A DNA stretch of 64,000 bases from Marinobacter panjinensis. Its GTDB lineage: Bacteria > Pseudomonadota > Gammaproteobacteria > Pseudomonadales > Oleiphilaceae. This document shows, in pieces, positions 47,019-55,577 of the stretch. The stretch lies in contig NZ_SZYH01000001.1 of the NCBI RefSeq assembly GCF_005298175.1, positions 1,922,001 to 1,986,000 of the forward strand, written 5' to 3'. Made by a program: the position numbers and the translations under genes. Positions within the stretch are counted from its first letter, which is position 1. Each line of letters starts with the position of its first letter. Under the pieces are notes generated by a model. The model made no database searches, had not been told where the DNA came from, and worked only from the letters and a program-made list of their open reading frames with translations.

Positions 47019-47531
47019 TCAGGCGGCCAGCTCTTCCTCGGCAATTGCACTGAACGCTGCCCTTGCCTCGCGGAAGCGATCAGCAGGAAAATGGATGTGA
47101 ATCCCCTCAAGTGACGCCATCAGCATTTCCAGATGAGCGTCCCAGCCGGCACAGGAAATCGCCACTCGATGGTCGTCCGGCAACAGCAGTGTCAGTTCTA
47201 CCGTTGTTCCCTCTGATTCCGGAAGCAGATCCCAGCGTATCGGGCGTTGCGGCTCGTTACCGGCACTCCAGGAATACTCCAGCAGCCGTTCAGGCTTGAT
47301 AGCGCGAACGTAGCTGTCTATCGCGGAGCCACTCTGGCCGAAATCGATTTTTACCGACCCGCCAGGCCACTGCTCAATCGTTCCTGGCGCCAACCAGTTG
47401 GCCAGGTTAGCCGGGTTGGTCAGCATTGCCCATACTTCTGCAGGGTCGTGATCTGTACTGCGTTTGAGCTTTGCGATTACGCGGCCATCTCTGCGGCTCA
47501 GTCTGCCCCAGGCTTTACTTTTCGCTGACAT
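47019..47531 (-). CDS. SRPBCC/AHSA1-type domain protein
   Basis: This 170-aa cytosolic protein has the START-like fold pattern: RSTDHDPAEVWAMLTNPANLANWLAPGTIEQWPGGSVKIDFGQSGSAIDSYVRAIKPERLLEYSWS...GTTVELTLLL...AGWDAHLEMLMASLEG. Family members bind hydrophobic ligands or act as Hsp90 activators; no specific role can be assigned. A perfect FNR-type box lies at 47593-47606, with a -10-like hexamer at 47565-47570 on the minus strand, so anaerobic control is plausible. Confidence 0.82.
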   Translation of the reverse strand: MSAKSKAWGRLSRRDGRVIAKLKRSTDHDPAEVWAMLTNPANLANWLAPGTIEQWPGGSVKIDFGQSGSAIDSYVRAIKPERLLEYSWSAGNEPQRPIRWDLLPESEGTTVELTLLLPDDHRVAISCAGWDAHLEMLMASLEGIHIHFPADRFREARAAFSAIAEEELAA

Positions 47532-47592
47532 GGCGACTCCTTGTATCTGTCAGGGTCAGCCTGAAAAATAACCAAAAGTGCCAAGTGACACC

Positions 47593-47606
47593 TTGATGAC
47601 CATCAA
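47593..47606 (-). promoter_or_regulatory. Perfect FNR/DNR box between SRPBCC gene and fabA
   Basis: TTGAT-GACC-ATCAA matches the consensus exactly. On the minus strand a -10-like TATTTT (47565-47570) puts the start at about 47558 and the box at -41.5, the class II position for the SRPBCC gene. It is 106 bp upstream of fabA on the other side. Confidence 0.78.
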
Positions 47607-47711
47607 CCACTCCCACCCACTTCCCTGAAAACTGCAACCAATGGTCAATAGCCAACTGGCGAATAAGAGCTAAAGTATAAGAAACCATTTTGTAACAGGA
47701 ACAACGGCATT

Positions 47712-48221
47712 ATGACCCCCGATCACTTTGACAAGGCGGATCTGGAAGCCTGCGGGCAAGGCACGCTTTTTCCAGGCAAGATGCGGCTGCCCATCAACGA
47801 AATGCTGATGATGGACCGCGTAACCCATTTCAGTGAAACCGACGGGCAATACGGTAAAGGCAGCATCGTTGCCGAGCTGGATATCGACCCGGACCTGTGG
47901 TTCTTCAAGGTTCATTTTGTCGATGACCCGGTTATGCCAGGCTGCCTGGGGCTGGATGCCATGTGGCAACTGGTGGGCTTTTTCCTTGCGGCAACCGGTG
48001 GCGAAGGCAAGGGCCGGGCGCTGGGATGCGGGGAAGTGAAATTTTCCGGCCAGGTGCTGCCAAAGAACAAGCTGGTTCGCTATCACCTCGACATCAAACG
48101 GGTAATCCGCCGCAAGCTCACCATGGCTATCGCCGATGCCCGCATGGAAGTGGATGGCCGCGAGATATACACTGCCAAGGATCTGAAGGTTGGCATGTTC
48201 AATTCTACGGATGACTTTTAG
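47712..48221 (+). CDS. fabA: 3-hydroxydecanoyl-ACP dehydratase/isomerase FabA
   Basis: This 169-aa enzyme makes the cis double bond for unsaturated fatty acids in the oxygen-independent pathway. Catalytic His68 ([13 protein letters not shown]) and Asp82 ([13 protein letters not shown]) are seen. Length is normal for FabA, not FabZ. It is 10 bp before fabB, the standard pairing. Confidence 0.97.
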   Translation: MTPDHFDKADLEACGQGTLFPGKMRLPINEMLMMDRVTHFSETDGQYGKGSIVAELDIDPDLWFFKVHFVDDPVMPGCLGLDAMWQLVGFFLAATGGEGKGRALGCGEVKFSGQVLPKNKLVRYHLDIKRVIRRKLTMAIADARMEVDGREIYTAKDLKVGMFNSTDDF

Positions 48222-48231
48222 GAGCCATTAA

Positions 48232-49443
48232 ATGCGTCGTGTTGTCATTACAGGTATGGGGATTGTCTCCAGCCTAGGAACCAATCAAGACGAAGTGACC
48301 CGTTCTTTGCGGGACTCAATACCCGGCATCGGCTTCAGTCAGGAAGCCAAGGACAACGGTCTGCGCAGCCATGTATGCGGCCAGATCGACCTCAACCTGC
48401 CAGACCTGATCGACCGCAAGCTGATGCGCTTCATGTGCCCGGCCTCCGGTTACACCTACCTGGCGATGAAAGAAGCCATTGCGCAGTCGGGGCTCACCGA
48501 TGAGCAGATCCGCGCCAACTCAACCGGCGTTATTACAGGCGCGGGTGGGGCTTCCACCGTGGAGTTGATGGACGCGATTGATACCCATCGCGCCAAGGGC
48601 ATCCGCCGCGTTGGCCCTTACCGTGTGCCACGCACCATGGGCAGCGCCATTAACGCTTCCCTGTCCACGGCATTCGGCATTACCGGCGTCAACTACGGCA
48701 TTACATCTGCCTGCGCCACCAGCGCCCATTCCATCGGCCACGCTGGCGACCTGATTGCCCTCGGCCGCCAGGATGTGATGTTCGCCGGCGGTGGCGAAGA
48801 CATTCACTGGACCCTGAGCCTGATGTTTGACGCCATGGGCGCATTGTCCACCAAGTACAACGACACCCCGGGGAGGGCGTCCCGCACCTATGACAAGGAC
48901 CGGGACGGTTTTGTCATTTCCGGTGGCGGCGGCATACTGGTATTGGAGGCCCTGGAACACGCAGAGGCCCGCGGTGCCAATATCCTGGCCGAACTGGTCG
49001 GCTTCGGTGCTACTTCTGACGGTGCCGACATGGTTGCCCCCAGCGGCGAAGGCGCGATTCGCTGTATGCAGCAGGCCATGAAGAATGTGGATGGCGAGAT
49101 CAGCTACATCAACACTCACGGCACCAGCACGCCCGCGGGTGATGTCACCGAGCTGAAAGCACTGAAAGAAACCTTTGGCGACAAGATACCGCCACTGAGT
49201 TCAACCAAGCCACTGTGCGGGCATGCCCTGGGCGCTGCAGGTGTGCATGAAGCCATCTACAGCCTGATCATGCAGCGGGGGAACTTTATTGCCCCGTCGG
49301 CCAACATCGACAACCTGGACGAAGGCGCCGAAGGCTACCCCATCGTGCGGGAACGGCAGGACAACGTGGATCTGCCCCTGGTGATGAGCAACAGCTTCGG
49401 CTTTGGCGGTACCAACGGCAGTCTGGTCTTCAAGAAAGTCTGA
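48232..49443 (+). CDS. fabB: 3-oxoacyl-ACP synthase I FabB
   Basis: This 403-aa condensing enzyme elongates the cis-3-decenoyl-ACP made by FabA. The nucleophile Cys161 lies in [12 protein letters not shown], and catalytic histidines are in [11 protein letters not shown] and [21 protein letters not shown] precedes the ATG. A hairpin at 49460-49482 ends the operon. Confidence 0.97.
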   Translation: MRRVVITGMGIVSSLGTNQDEVTRSLRDSIPGIGFSQEAKDNGLRSHVCGQIDLNLPDLIDRKLMRFMCPASGYTYLAMKEAIAQSGLTDEQIRANSTGVITGAGGASTVELMDAIDTHRAKGIRRVGPYRVPRTMGSAINASLSTAFGITGVNYGITSACATSAHSIGHAGDLIALGRQDVMFAGGGEDIHWTLSLMFDAMGALSTKYNDTPGRASRTYDKDRDGFVISGGGGILVLEALEHAEARGANILAELVGFGATSDGADMVAPSGEGAIRCMQQAMKNVDGEISYINTHGTSTPAGDVTELKALKETFGDKIPPLSSTKPLCGHALGAAGVHEAIYSLIMQRGNFIAPSANIDNLDEGAEGYPIVRERQDNVDLPLVMSNSFGFGGTNGSLVFKKV

Positions 49444-49459
49444 TATCTAAACGAAGGCT

Positions 49460-49482
49460 CCGGGGCACGCTCGCGGCCCCGG
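49460..49482. terminator. Hairpin between convergent fabB and mini-AraC genes
   Basis: Stem CCGGGGC (49460-49466) with GCCCCGG (49476-49482); no U-tract, so it is probably a weak or Rho-aided terminator. Confidence 0.5.
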
Positions 49483-49496
49483 CGTCTGATTCCGCC

Positions 49497-49883
49497 TTAT
49501 GCCGCCATTGAGCGGTAGGCCCCCGGCGACTTGCCCATCCAGCGCTTGAACGCGCGACTGAACGCACTGAGTTCCGAAAACCCCAGTTGTTCGGCAATTT
49601 CCACCAGCGACTTGCTGCGGTCGTCAAGATAAGCCAGCGCCCGCTCACGCCGGATCTCCTCCAACAATGCCGCGAACGTCAGGCCCTCCCGTTTCAGCCT
49701 TTTGTGAAGCGTATGCCGACTCATGTGCAGCTGGGAGGCAACGGCTTCCACGCCCACCCGGCCACGTTCCAGATGCCCGGCAATCAACGAAGTCACTCGC
49801 GCACTGAACGGTGCCTTCGTCGCGAAGGACTCCGTCGGTTCTGATTGCATGTCTCTTACTCCTGATATCTCAATGCAGGCCAT
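49497..49883 (-). CDS. Stand-alone AraC-type DNA-binding protein
   Basis: This protein is 128 aa (or 117 aa from ATG 49850). Almost all of it is the AraC double helix-turn-helix domain (VGVEAVASQLHMSRHTLHKRLKREGLTFAALLEEIRRERALAYL and SLVEIAEQLGFSELSAFSRAFKRWMGKSPGAYR). There is no ligand domain, as in SoxS/MarA-type regulators. The HMSRHTLHKRLKREGLTF sequence resembles the DNA-binding half of OruR/ArgR-type AraC proteins, so it may derive by truncation. It converges with fabB; its targets are unknown. Confidence 0.82.
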   Translation of the reverse strand: MACIEISGVRDMQSEPTESFATKAPFSARVTSLIAGHLERGRVGVEAVASQLHMSRHTLHKRLKREGLTFAALLEEIRRERALAYLDDRSKSLVEIAEQLGFSELSAFSRAFKRWMGKSPGAYRSMAA

Positions 49884-49938
49884 AAAGCCCTGCCGACGTC
49901 AGCGTACACATGTTAGCCGAAAATAACCATATCCAGCC

Positions 49939-49952
49939 TTGAGCCGCATCAA
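49939..49952. promoter_or_regulatory. FNR-like box between mini-AraC gene and trhP
   Basis: TTGAG-CCGC-ATCAA matches the consensus at 9 of 10 positions. It is 77 bp before trhP. A -10-like TAACAT on the minus strand (49910-49915) also puts it near -42 for the AraC gene, so the direction is uncertain. Confidence 0.6.
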
Positions 49953-50028
49953 GGGAAAAAACCGACCGATGAGGCACTATGGGCCGCTCTCAAACCCAAA
50001 ACAACCGATGGCCTTACCCGGAGCCCCA

Positions 50029-51348
50029 ATGCACAGCCCAGAACTACTGGCCCCTGCCGGCACTGCCGAACATCTCGAAACCGCCTTTGCCTATGGCGCC
50101 GATGCCGTCTATGCCGGCCAGCCGCGATACTCGCTAAGAGTAAGGAACAACAGCTTCAAAAACATTACAGCTCTGGGCGCCGGCATTAACCGTGCCCACG
50201 AACTGGGCAAGCAGTTCTACCTCGTATCCAACATCGCGCCCCACAACGACAAGGTGCGAAGTTACCTCCGGGACCTGGAACCGGTACTGGAATACCGGCC
50301 AGATGCCCTGATCATGTCCGACCCCGGCCTGATCATGCTGGTGCGGGAAAAGTGGCCGGATCAGCCCATACACCTGTCGGTACAGGCCAACGCCGTCAAC
50401 TGGGCAACGGTGGAATTCTGGCGCCGGCAGGGCATCAGCCGCGTTATCCTCTCGCGGGAACTGGCCCTGGACGAAATCCGCGACATCCGTGAAAAAGTGC
50501 CGGCAATGGAACTGGAAGTCTTCGTACACGGCGCGCTGTGCATGGCCTACTCCGGCCGCTGCCTGCTGTCCGGCTACATGAATCACCGCGACGCCAACCA
50601 GGGCGCCTGCACCAACGCCTGCCGCTGGAACTACAAAGAAGTCAGCCACAGCCACGACCAGACCGGCGACCTGATTGCCACCTCAACCAACGGCGAGGTC
50701 CAGACCGCCGAACCCCGGGAAATCCTGCTGGAAGAACCCAACCGCCCGGGCAGCCACATCCCCGCCTACGAGGACGAACACGGCACCTACATCATGAACT
50801 CCAAGGACCTCCGCGCCGTCCAGCACGTCGCGGCACTGGCAGAAATGGGCATCCACTCCCTGAAAATCGAAGGCCGCACCAAAAGCACCTACTACGTCGC
50901 CCGCACCACCCAGGCCTACCGACGCGCCATCGACGATGCTAAAGGCGGCAAACCCTTCGACATGAACCTGATGAACCAGCTCGAAGCCCTCTCCAACCGC
51001 GGCTACACCGAAGGCTTCCTGCGTCGCCACGTACCCCAGGAATACCAGAACTACGAACAGGGCTCCTCCCTGAACGGCAGCCAGCAGGTGGTCGGCACTA
51101 TCACTGACGTGGATGACCGCTGGCTGACCATCGACGTGAAAAACAAGTTTGCTCCCGGTGACGCCCTGGAACTGATCACGCCGGCCGGCAACCTGAGGTT
51201 CAGCGCAAAAACGATGGAGAACCGAAATGGTGAATCCATGAACTATGCCCCCGGCAGCGGCCACATTGTCCGCATACCAACACCAGAGCAGCTTCCGAAT
51301 TCTCTCGATCACTCGTTCCTGACCCGCATCCTGCCAACTGGCGAATAG
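50029..51348 (+). CDS. trhP: U32-family tRNA hydroxylation protein TrhP (YegQ)
   Basis: This protein of about 439 aa begins with SPELLAPAGTAEHLETAFAYGADAVYAGQPRYSLR. It carries the U32 signature EVFVHGALCMAYSGRCLLSGYMNHRDANQGACTNACRWNY (about residues 165-205), whose cysteines are Fe-S ligands, and a C-terminal beta-barrel (GTITDVDDRWLTIDVKNKFAPGDALEL). TrhP performs prephenate-dependent, oxygen-independent 5-hydroxylation of U34 in tRNA. ATG 50029 has GGAG five bases upstream; ATG 50008 is an alternative. The stop codon lies in a repeated sequence. Confidence 0.93.
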   Translation: MHSPELLAPAGTAEHLETAFAYGADAVYAGQPRYSLRVRNNSFKNITALGAGINRAHELGKQFYLVSNIAPHNDKVRSYLRDLEPVLEYRPDALIMSDPGLIMLVREKWPDQPIHLSVQANAVNWATVEFWRRQGISRVILSRELALDEIRDIREKVPAMELEVFVHGALCMAYSGRCLLSGYMNHRDANQGACTNACRWNYKEVSHSHDQTGDLIATSTNGEVQTAEPREILLEEPNRPGSHIPAYEDEHGTYIMNSKDLRAVQHVAALAEMGIHSLKIEGRTKSTYYVARTTQAYRRAIDDAKGGKPFDMNLMNQLEALSNRGYTEGFLRRHVPQEYQNYEQGSSLNGSQQVVGTITDVDDRWLTIDVKNKFAPGDALELITPAGNLRFSAKTMENRNGESMNYAPGSGHIVRIPTPEQLPNSLDHSFLTRILPTGE

Positions 51349-51526
51349 CAATTAGTCGAAGGCCTCAGGCGGGCCCACCTCCCAAAATTGTGGCCCCGGG
51401 GCGAATAGCAGTGTGCTCCAGGCGCCGTGTGGGATCCCCTCCCAAAACCGTGCATTGCCAGGGATGGCAATGCCGAGCCCCCATGGACGGGTTTACGGCG
51501 TGTTTTGGGAGGGGATCCCACACGGC
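51343..51526. repeat. Repeat cluster with a perfect 25-bp inverted pair
   Basis: Two degenerate direct units begin GGCGAATAGCA (about 51343 and 51401) and continue to CTCCCAAAA. From the second unit a perfect 25-bp arm (51424-51448, GCCGTGTGGGATCCCC... to ...CCCAAAAC) is inverted at 51502-51526. Between the arms is a smaller stem CATTGCCA-ggga-TGGCAATG. The layout resembles a REP/BIME-like or MITE-like element. No gene is carried. Confidence 0.75.
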
Positions 51527-51636
51527 ATACGCCACCACAACATCCAGTCTTACAAAAAGTCAGACTATCGCCATGATTGCCAGGCCCTTAGTGCCCCAAG
51601 GGCCGAATAAGGTATAATCACGACACGCGCAATTTA

Positions 51637-51670
51637 ATACCTGACTATTTTACTCTGGTATTGTATACTC
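51637..51670 (+). promoter_or_regulatory. IscR type 1-like box over the suf promoter
   Basis: A 25-bp element (51637-51661) reads ATACCTGACT, then an AT-rich centre, then CTCTGGTAT. It matches the IscR type-1 pattern ATAnnYGACT-N5-AGTCnnnTAT at nearly every position, deviating at two in the right half. It overlaps a possible -35 (CTGACT) of a promoter with -10 TATACT (51665-51670), as expected for repression by holo-IscR. No regulator gene is present beside suf. The leader to sufB is about 200 bp. Confidence 0.65.
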
Positions 51671-51879
51671 GCTCACCAGAAGAAACGGATTTTGCCCTTG
51701 GTTATCAACGGGGCGACACCCAATCCGTCATCCAAAAACCGATTGCAGGGCGTACTCTCAACACGAGCGACCACTGCAACGCCTGAAATTTTTACATCCG
51801 CAAGGTAGCCACCCAAGTAAGGCTACCGGCGACACCAGGGGCTCAAAAGCCCGAGATGAGAGAATACGGAGCGACGATC

Positions 51880-53328
51880 ATGGCGACCACCGACAAAGAG
51901 GTGAACGAGCTGATCAAACGGGAATACGAACACGGATTCGTGACAGACATCGAATCCGACACGTTCGAGCCCGGCCTTAACGAAGACGTCATAGCCCGCC
52001 TTTCCGGCATCAAGAAAGAGCCGGAATGGATGCTGGAATGGCGCCTGAAAGCCTACCGTCGCTGGCTGGAAATGGACGAGCCGGACTGGGCCCACGTGGG
52101 TTACCCGAAGATCGACTACAACTCGATTTCCTACTATTCCGCGCCCAAGCGCCCGGAAGACATGCCCCAGAGCCTGGACGAAGTGGACCCGGAGCTGCTC
52201 AGAACCTACGAGAAGCTGGGCATCCCCCTGCACGAGCGTGAAAAACTTGCTGGCGTGGCCGTTGATGCGGTGTTCGACTCCGTCTCTGTTGCGACCACCT
52301 TCAAAGAGCCACTGGCCAAAGCGGGCGTGATTTTCTGCTCCATGTCCGAGGCCATCCAGGATTATCCGGAACTGGTCAAAAAATATTTGGGTTCCGTGGT
52401 TCCCGCTGGCGACAATTTCTTCGCCGGTCTGAACTCCGCAGTCTTCTCCGACGGTACGTTCGTATACGTGCCCAAAGGTGTGCGCTGCCCCATGGAACTG
52501 TCCACCTACTTCCGCATCAATGCGGCCAACACCGGGCAGTTCGAGCGCACCCTGATTATTGCCGAGGACAGCAGTTACGTAAGCTACCTGGAAGGTTGCA
52601 CCGCCCCCATGCGGGATGAAAACCAACTCCACGCTGCCGTGGTTGAACTGGTTGCCCTGGACGACGCGCAGATCAAGTACTCCACCGTCCAGAACTGGTA
52701 CCCGGGTGATGAGAATGGCAAGGGCGGCATCTTCAACTTCGTCACCAAACGTGGCGCCGCCATCGGCAAAAACTCGAAGATCTCCTGGACCCAGGTCGAG
52801 ACCGGCTCCGCGGTCACCTGGAAATACCCGAGCTGTATCTTGCGCGGTGACAACAGCGTGGGTGAGTTCTACTCGGTGGCATTGACCAACAATTACCAGC
52901 AGGCCGATACCGGCACCAAGATGATCCATCTGGGCAAGAATACCTCCAGCACCATCATCTCCAAGGGTATTTCCGCGGGCAAGAGCTCCAACGCCTACCG
53001 CGGCCTCGTGAAGTTTGGCCCCGGTGCGGAAGGTGCGCGCAACTACACCCAGTGCGATTCGCTGCTGATCGGCGACCGCTGCGGCGCCCACACCTTCCCG
53101 TACATCGAGAGCAAGAACAAGTCCGCCATCGTCGAGCACGAGGCCACCACCTCCAAGGTCAGCGACGAGCAGATGTTCCTCTGCCGCCAGCGTGGTATCG
53201 ACCCTGAGCAGGCTGTTTCCATGATTGTGAACGGCTTCTGTAAAGAGGTCTTCAAGGAGCTGCCGATGGAGTTTGCGGTTGAGGCTGGCAAGTTGCTTGA
53301 AGTTAGTCTTGAGGGGTCTGTTGGTTAA
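51880..53328 (+). CDS. sufB: SufB, Fe-S cluster scaffold subunit
   Basis: This 482-aa cytosolic scaffold forms SufBC2D and assembles Fe-S clusters from persulfide sulfur. Characteristic stretches are [48 protein letters not shown] (beta-helix start; the Cys of EGCTAP is the sulfur acceptor region) and the C-terminal [55 protein letters not shown] 51880 has GGAG seven bases upstream. A 170-bp gap separates it from sufC. Confidence 0.97.
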   Translation: MATTDKEVNELIKREYEHGFVTDIESDTFEPGLNEDVIARLSGIKKEPEWMLEWRLKAYRRWLEMDEPDWAHVGYPKIDYNSISYYSAPKRPEDMPQSLDEVDPELLRTYEKLGIPLHEREKLAGVAVDAVFDSVSVATTFKEPLAKAGVIFCSMSEAIQDYPELVKKYLGSVVPAGDNFFAGLNSAVFSDGTFVYVPKGVRCPMELSTYFRINAANTGQFERTLIIAEDSSYVSYLEGCTAPMRDENQLHAAVVELVALDDAQIKYSTVQNWYPGDENGKGGIFNFVTKRGAAIGKNSKISWTQVETGSAVTWKYPSCILRGDNSVGEFYSVALTNNYQQADTGTKMIHLGKNTSSTIISKGISAGKSSNAYRGLVKFGPGAEGARNYTQCDSLLIGDRCGAHTFPYIESKNKSAIVEHEATTSKVSDEQMFLCRQRGIDPEQAVSMIVNGFCKEVFKELPMEFAVEAGKLLEVSLEGSVG

Positions 53329-53498
53329 CTTTTTGGTTCGCTGGCCTTTGCCCAGCTGGTTTGGGTGGAGGTCAACGAGCAGGGACGTATTCACAGCGTA
53401 TCCTGGAAGGACCTCCCCGGCGGCTGACCCACCCCAAGTTGAGGGTCGGTCCCAAGACACAGGAATTCAGACAGTTACAAAGAGAGAGAAGCCTACAA

Positions 53499-54272
53499 AT
53501 GCTGAGCATCAAGAACCTGCACGCATCCGTTGAGGGTGAAGAGATCCTCAAGGGCATCAACCTGGAAATCAAGGCCGGGGAAGTTCATGCCATTATGGGC
53601 CCGAACGGCTCAGGCAAGAGCACGCTGTCCCAGGTGCTTGCAGGCAACGAGACGTTTGAGGTGACCGAAGGCGAGATTACCCTGAACGGCGACAACCTGC
53701 TGGACCTCGAAACCGAAGAGCGGGCCCGCGAAGGCATCTTCCTGGCTTTCCAGTATCCGGTGGAGATTCCCGGGGTCAGCAACCTTCAGTTCCTGCGTAC
53801 CGCCGTTAACGCCATGCGTACCCACCGTGGCGAGCCGGAGATGAACGCGGCCGAGTTCATGAAGCTGGCCAGGGAAGTTTCCAAGCAGGTGGATCTTGAT
53901 CCCGCCTTTCTCAAGCGCGGCGTGAACGAAGGCTTCTCCGGCGGTGAGAAGAAGCGTAACGAAATCATGCAGGCGCTTCTGCTGCAGCCCAAGCTGGCGA
54001 TTCTTGACGAGACTGATTCGGGGCTTGATATCGATGCCCTGCAGGTTGTCTCCAAGGGCGTGAACGCCCTGCGTGCGGACGACCGCGCCATCCTGATGGT
54101 GACCCACTACCAGCGGCTGCTGAATCACATCGTGCCGGACTACGTACACGTTCTGGCCGGTGGCAGAATCGTCAAATCCGGTGGGCGCGAGCTGGCGCTC
54201 GAGCTTGAAGAGCGCGGTTACGGCTGGCTCGGCGTGAAAGACGAAGAAACCACCCCCAGTGCAGCGAGCTAA
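53499..54272 (+). CDS. sufC: SufC, ABC-type ATPase of the SUF complex
   Basis: This 257-aa soluble ATPase has Walker A GPNGSGKST (about residues 34-42), signature FSGGEKKRNEIMQAL, Walker B LAILDETDSGLD and the H-loop THYQRLL. ATG 53499 begins the ABC fold directly. The 53329-53498 gap holds no gene; it contains a 7-bp inverted repeat GGAGGTC/GACCTCC and may be an untranslated regulatory or processing site. Confidence 0.97.
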   Translation: MLSIKNLHASVEGEEILKGINLEIKAGEVHAIMGPNGSGKSTLSQVLAGNETFEVTEGEITLNGDNLLDLETEERAREGIFLAFQYPVEIPGVSNLQFLRTAVNAMRTHRGEPEMNAAEFMKLAREVSKQVDLDPAFLKRGVNEGFSGGEKKRNEIMQALLLQPKLAILDETDSGLDIDALQVVSKGVNALRADDRAILMVTHYQRLLNHIVPDYVHVLAGGRIVKSGGRELALELEERGYGWLGVKDEETTPSAAS

Positions 54273-54284
54273 GGAGGTCGTGGA

Positions 54285-55571
54285 ATGAAACCAGCACCAA
54301 CGCTTTCCAGCGCCTTCCTTGAGCCAGGCCGGCAGTCACTGCCTGCGCCATTGCTTGAGCTGCGCAAACAACGGGGTACGGCACTGGTGGATATGCCATT
54401 GCCAACCCGCAAAACCGAGAACTGGAAGTACTCCAGCCGGCACCTGACGCTGACTGATGAGCTTGCCGCTACCCTGCCCGCGACCGGCAAGGACGGTCTC
54501 AGCCTGTCGCTGCCAGGTTACCGGGTTGTGTTTCATAATGGTGTGATGATTCCGGAAGCATCGGACTTCCCCGACCTCGACGGCATCCGCATCCAGCGCT
54601 TCGCCGATCTCGATGACGACGAGGCCGCGGCCCTGGCCGATCGCCTCGACAACACCCTGGACAACCGGGCCGTGCAGATGGCCAGGCTGAACTCGGCGCG
54701 TTTTGAAGACGGCCTGTACATTCAGTTGGACAAGGAAGCTGTGCTCGACCAGCCCTTGTTCATCGTGCACGAAGTAACCGGCACCGCTTCCGGCTCTGCT
54801 TACCCGCGCATCTATGTGGACGCGGCGCGTCACAGCCAGATCACGCTGGTTGAGGAATACCTCTCCAGCGGAAATGAGCCTGTCATGGTCAATGCGGTCA
54901 CCGAGTTCATGCTGGGAGACGGCGCCAATGTTACCAGTGTGCGATTGGTCATGGAGGGCGAGAACGTCCAGCATATCGGTGCTACCGGTGTTCGCCAGGC
55001 GGCCAGTTCCCGCTTCGAAAGCCATTGTGTCGGCTTCGGCGGACCGCTTCGCCGTCACGACCTGATGGTTCGCCTGGAAGGCGAAGGTGGTGAGTGCAAG
55101 CTGAATGGTGTGGTGGTTACCCAGGGCAAACAGCACTACGACAACCACACCTCCATTGAGCACGTGGCTGCCCACTGCAACAGTGAAGAAACCTATCGCA
55201 ACATCGCTGCCGACCAGTCCCACGCTGTGTTCAATGGCCGCATCCATATTCATGAGGATGCCCAGAAGTCGAACGCCAACATGAACAACAAGAACCTGTT
55301 GCTCTCCACCGGCGCGGAAATCGATACCAAGCCCGAGCTGGAAATTTACGCGGACGACGTCAAGTGCGCCCACGGTGCCACCATTGGCCAGTTGGACAAG
55401 ACCTCCCTGTTCTACCTGGTTTCACGGGGTATCGGGCGCCGCGAGGCCAATACGCTTCTGACTATGGCCTTCATTAACGAACTTGTTGAACAGATTCCGG
55501 TTCAGGCAGTCAAAGACGCTGCACAGCTTCGGCTGAATGAGTTTTTCGATCAGACATTTGAGGAGGCCTGA
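54285..55571 (+). CDS. sufD: SufD, Fe-S cluster scaffold subunit
   Basis: This 428-aa paralogue of SufB has PLPTRKTENWKYSSRHLTL near the N-terminus and the beta-helix core QHYDNHTSIEHVAAHCNSEETYRNIAADQSHAVFNGRIHIHEDAQKSNANMNNKNLLLS (His of the HxH region). A C-terminal KCAHGATIGQLDKTSLFYLVSRGIGRREANTLL follows. It heterodimerises with SufB. GGAGG precedes the ATG, 12 bp after sufC. Confidence 0.96.
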   Translation: MKPAPTLSSAFLEPGRQSLPAPLLELRKQRGTALVDMPLPTRKTENWKYSSRHLTLTDELAATLPATGKDGLSLSLPGYRVVFHNGVMIPEASDFPDLDGIRIQRFADLDDDEAAALADRLDNTLDNRAVQMARLNSARFEDGLYIQLDKEAVLDQPLFIVHEVTGTASGSAYPRIYVDAARHSQITLVEEYLSSGNEPVMVNAVTEFMLGDGANVTSVRLVMEGENVQHIGATGVRQAASSRFESHCVGFGGPLRRHDLMVRLEGEGGECKLNGVVVTQGKQHYDNHTSIEHVAAHCNSEETYRNIAADQSHAVFNGRIHIHEDAQKSNANMNNKNLLLSTGAEIDTKPELEIYADDVKCAHGATIGQLDKTSLFYLVSRGIGRREANTLLTMAFINELVEQIPVQAVKDAAQLRLNEFFDQTFEEA

Positions 55572-55577
55572 CCGGTT

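Noticed and set aside
51343..51526. CRISPR array
   Set aside because: Repeats are inverted or degenerate and few; there are no regular spacers and no cas genes.
51823..53460. 545-aa minus-strand open frame across sufB
   Set aside because: Antisense shadow of sufB produced by high GC at third positions.
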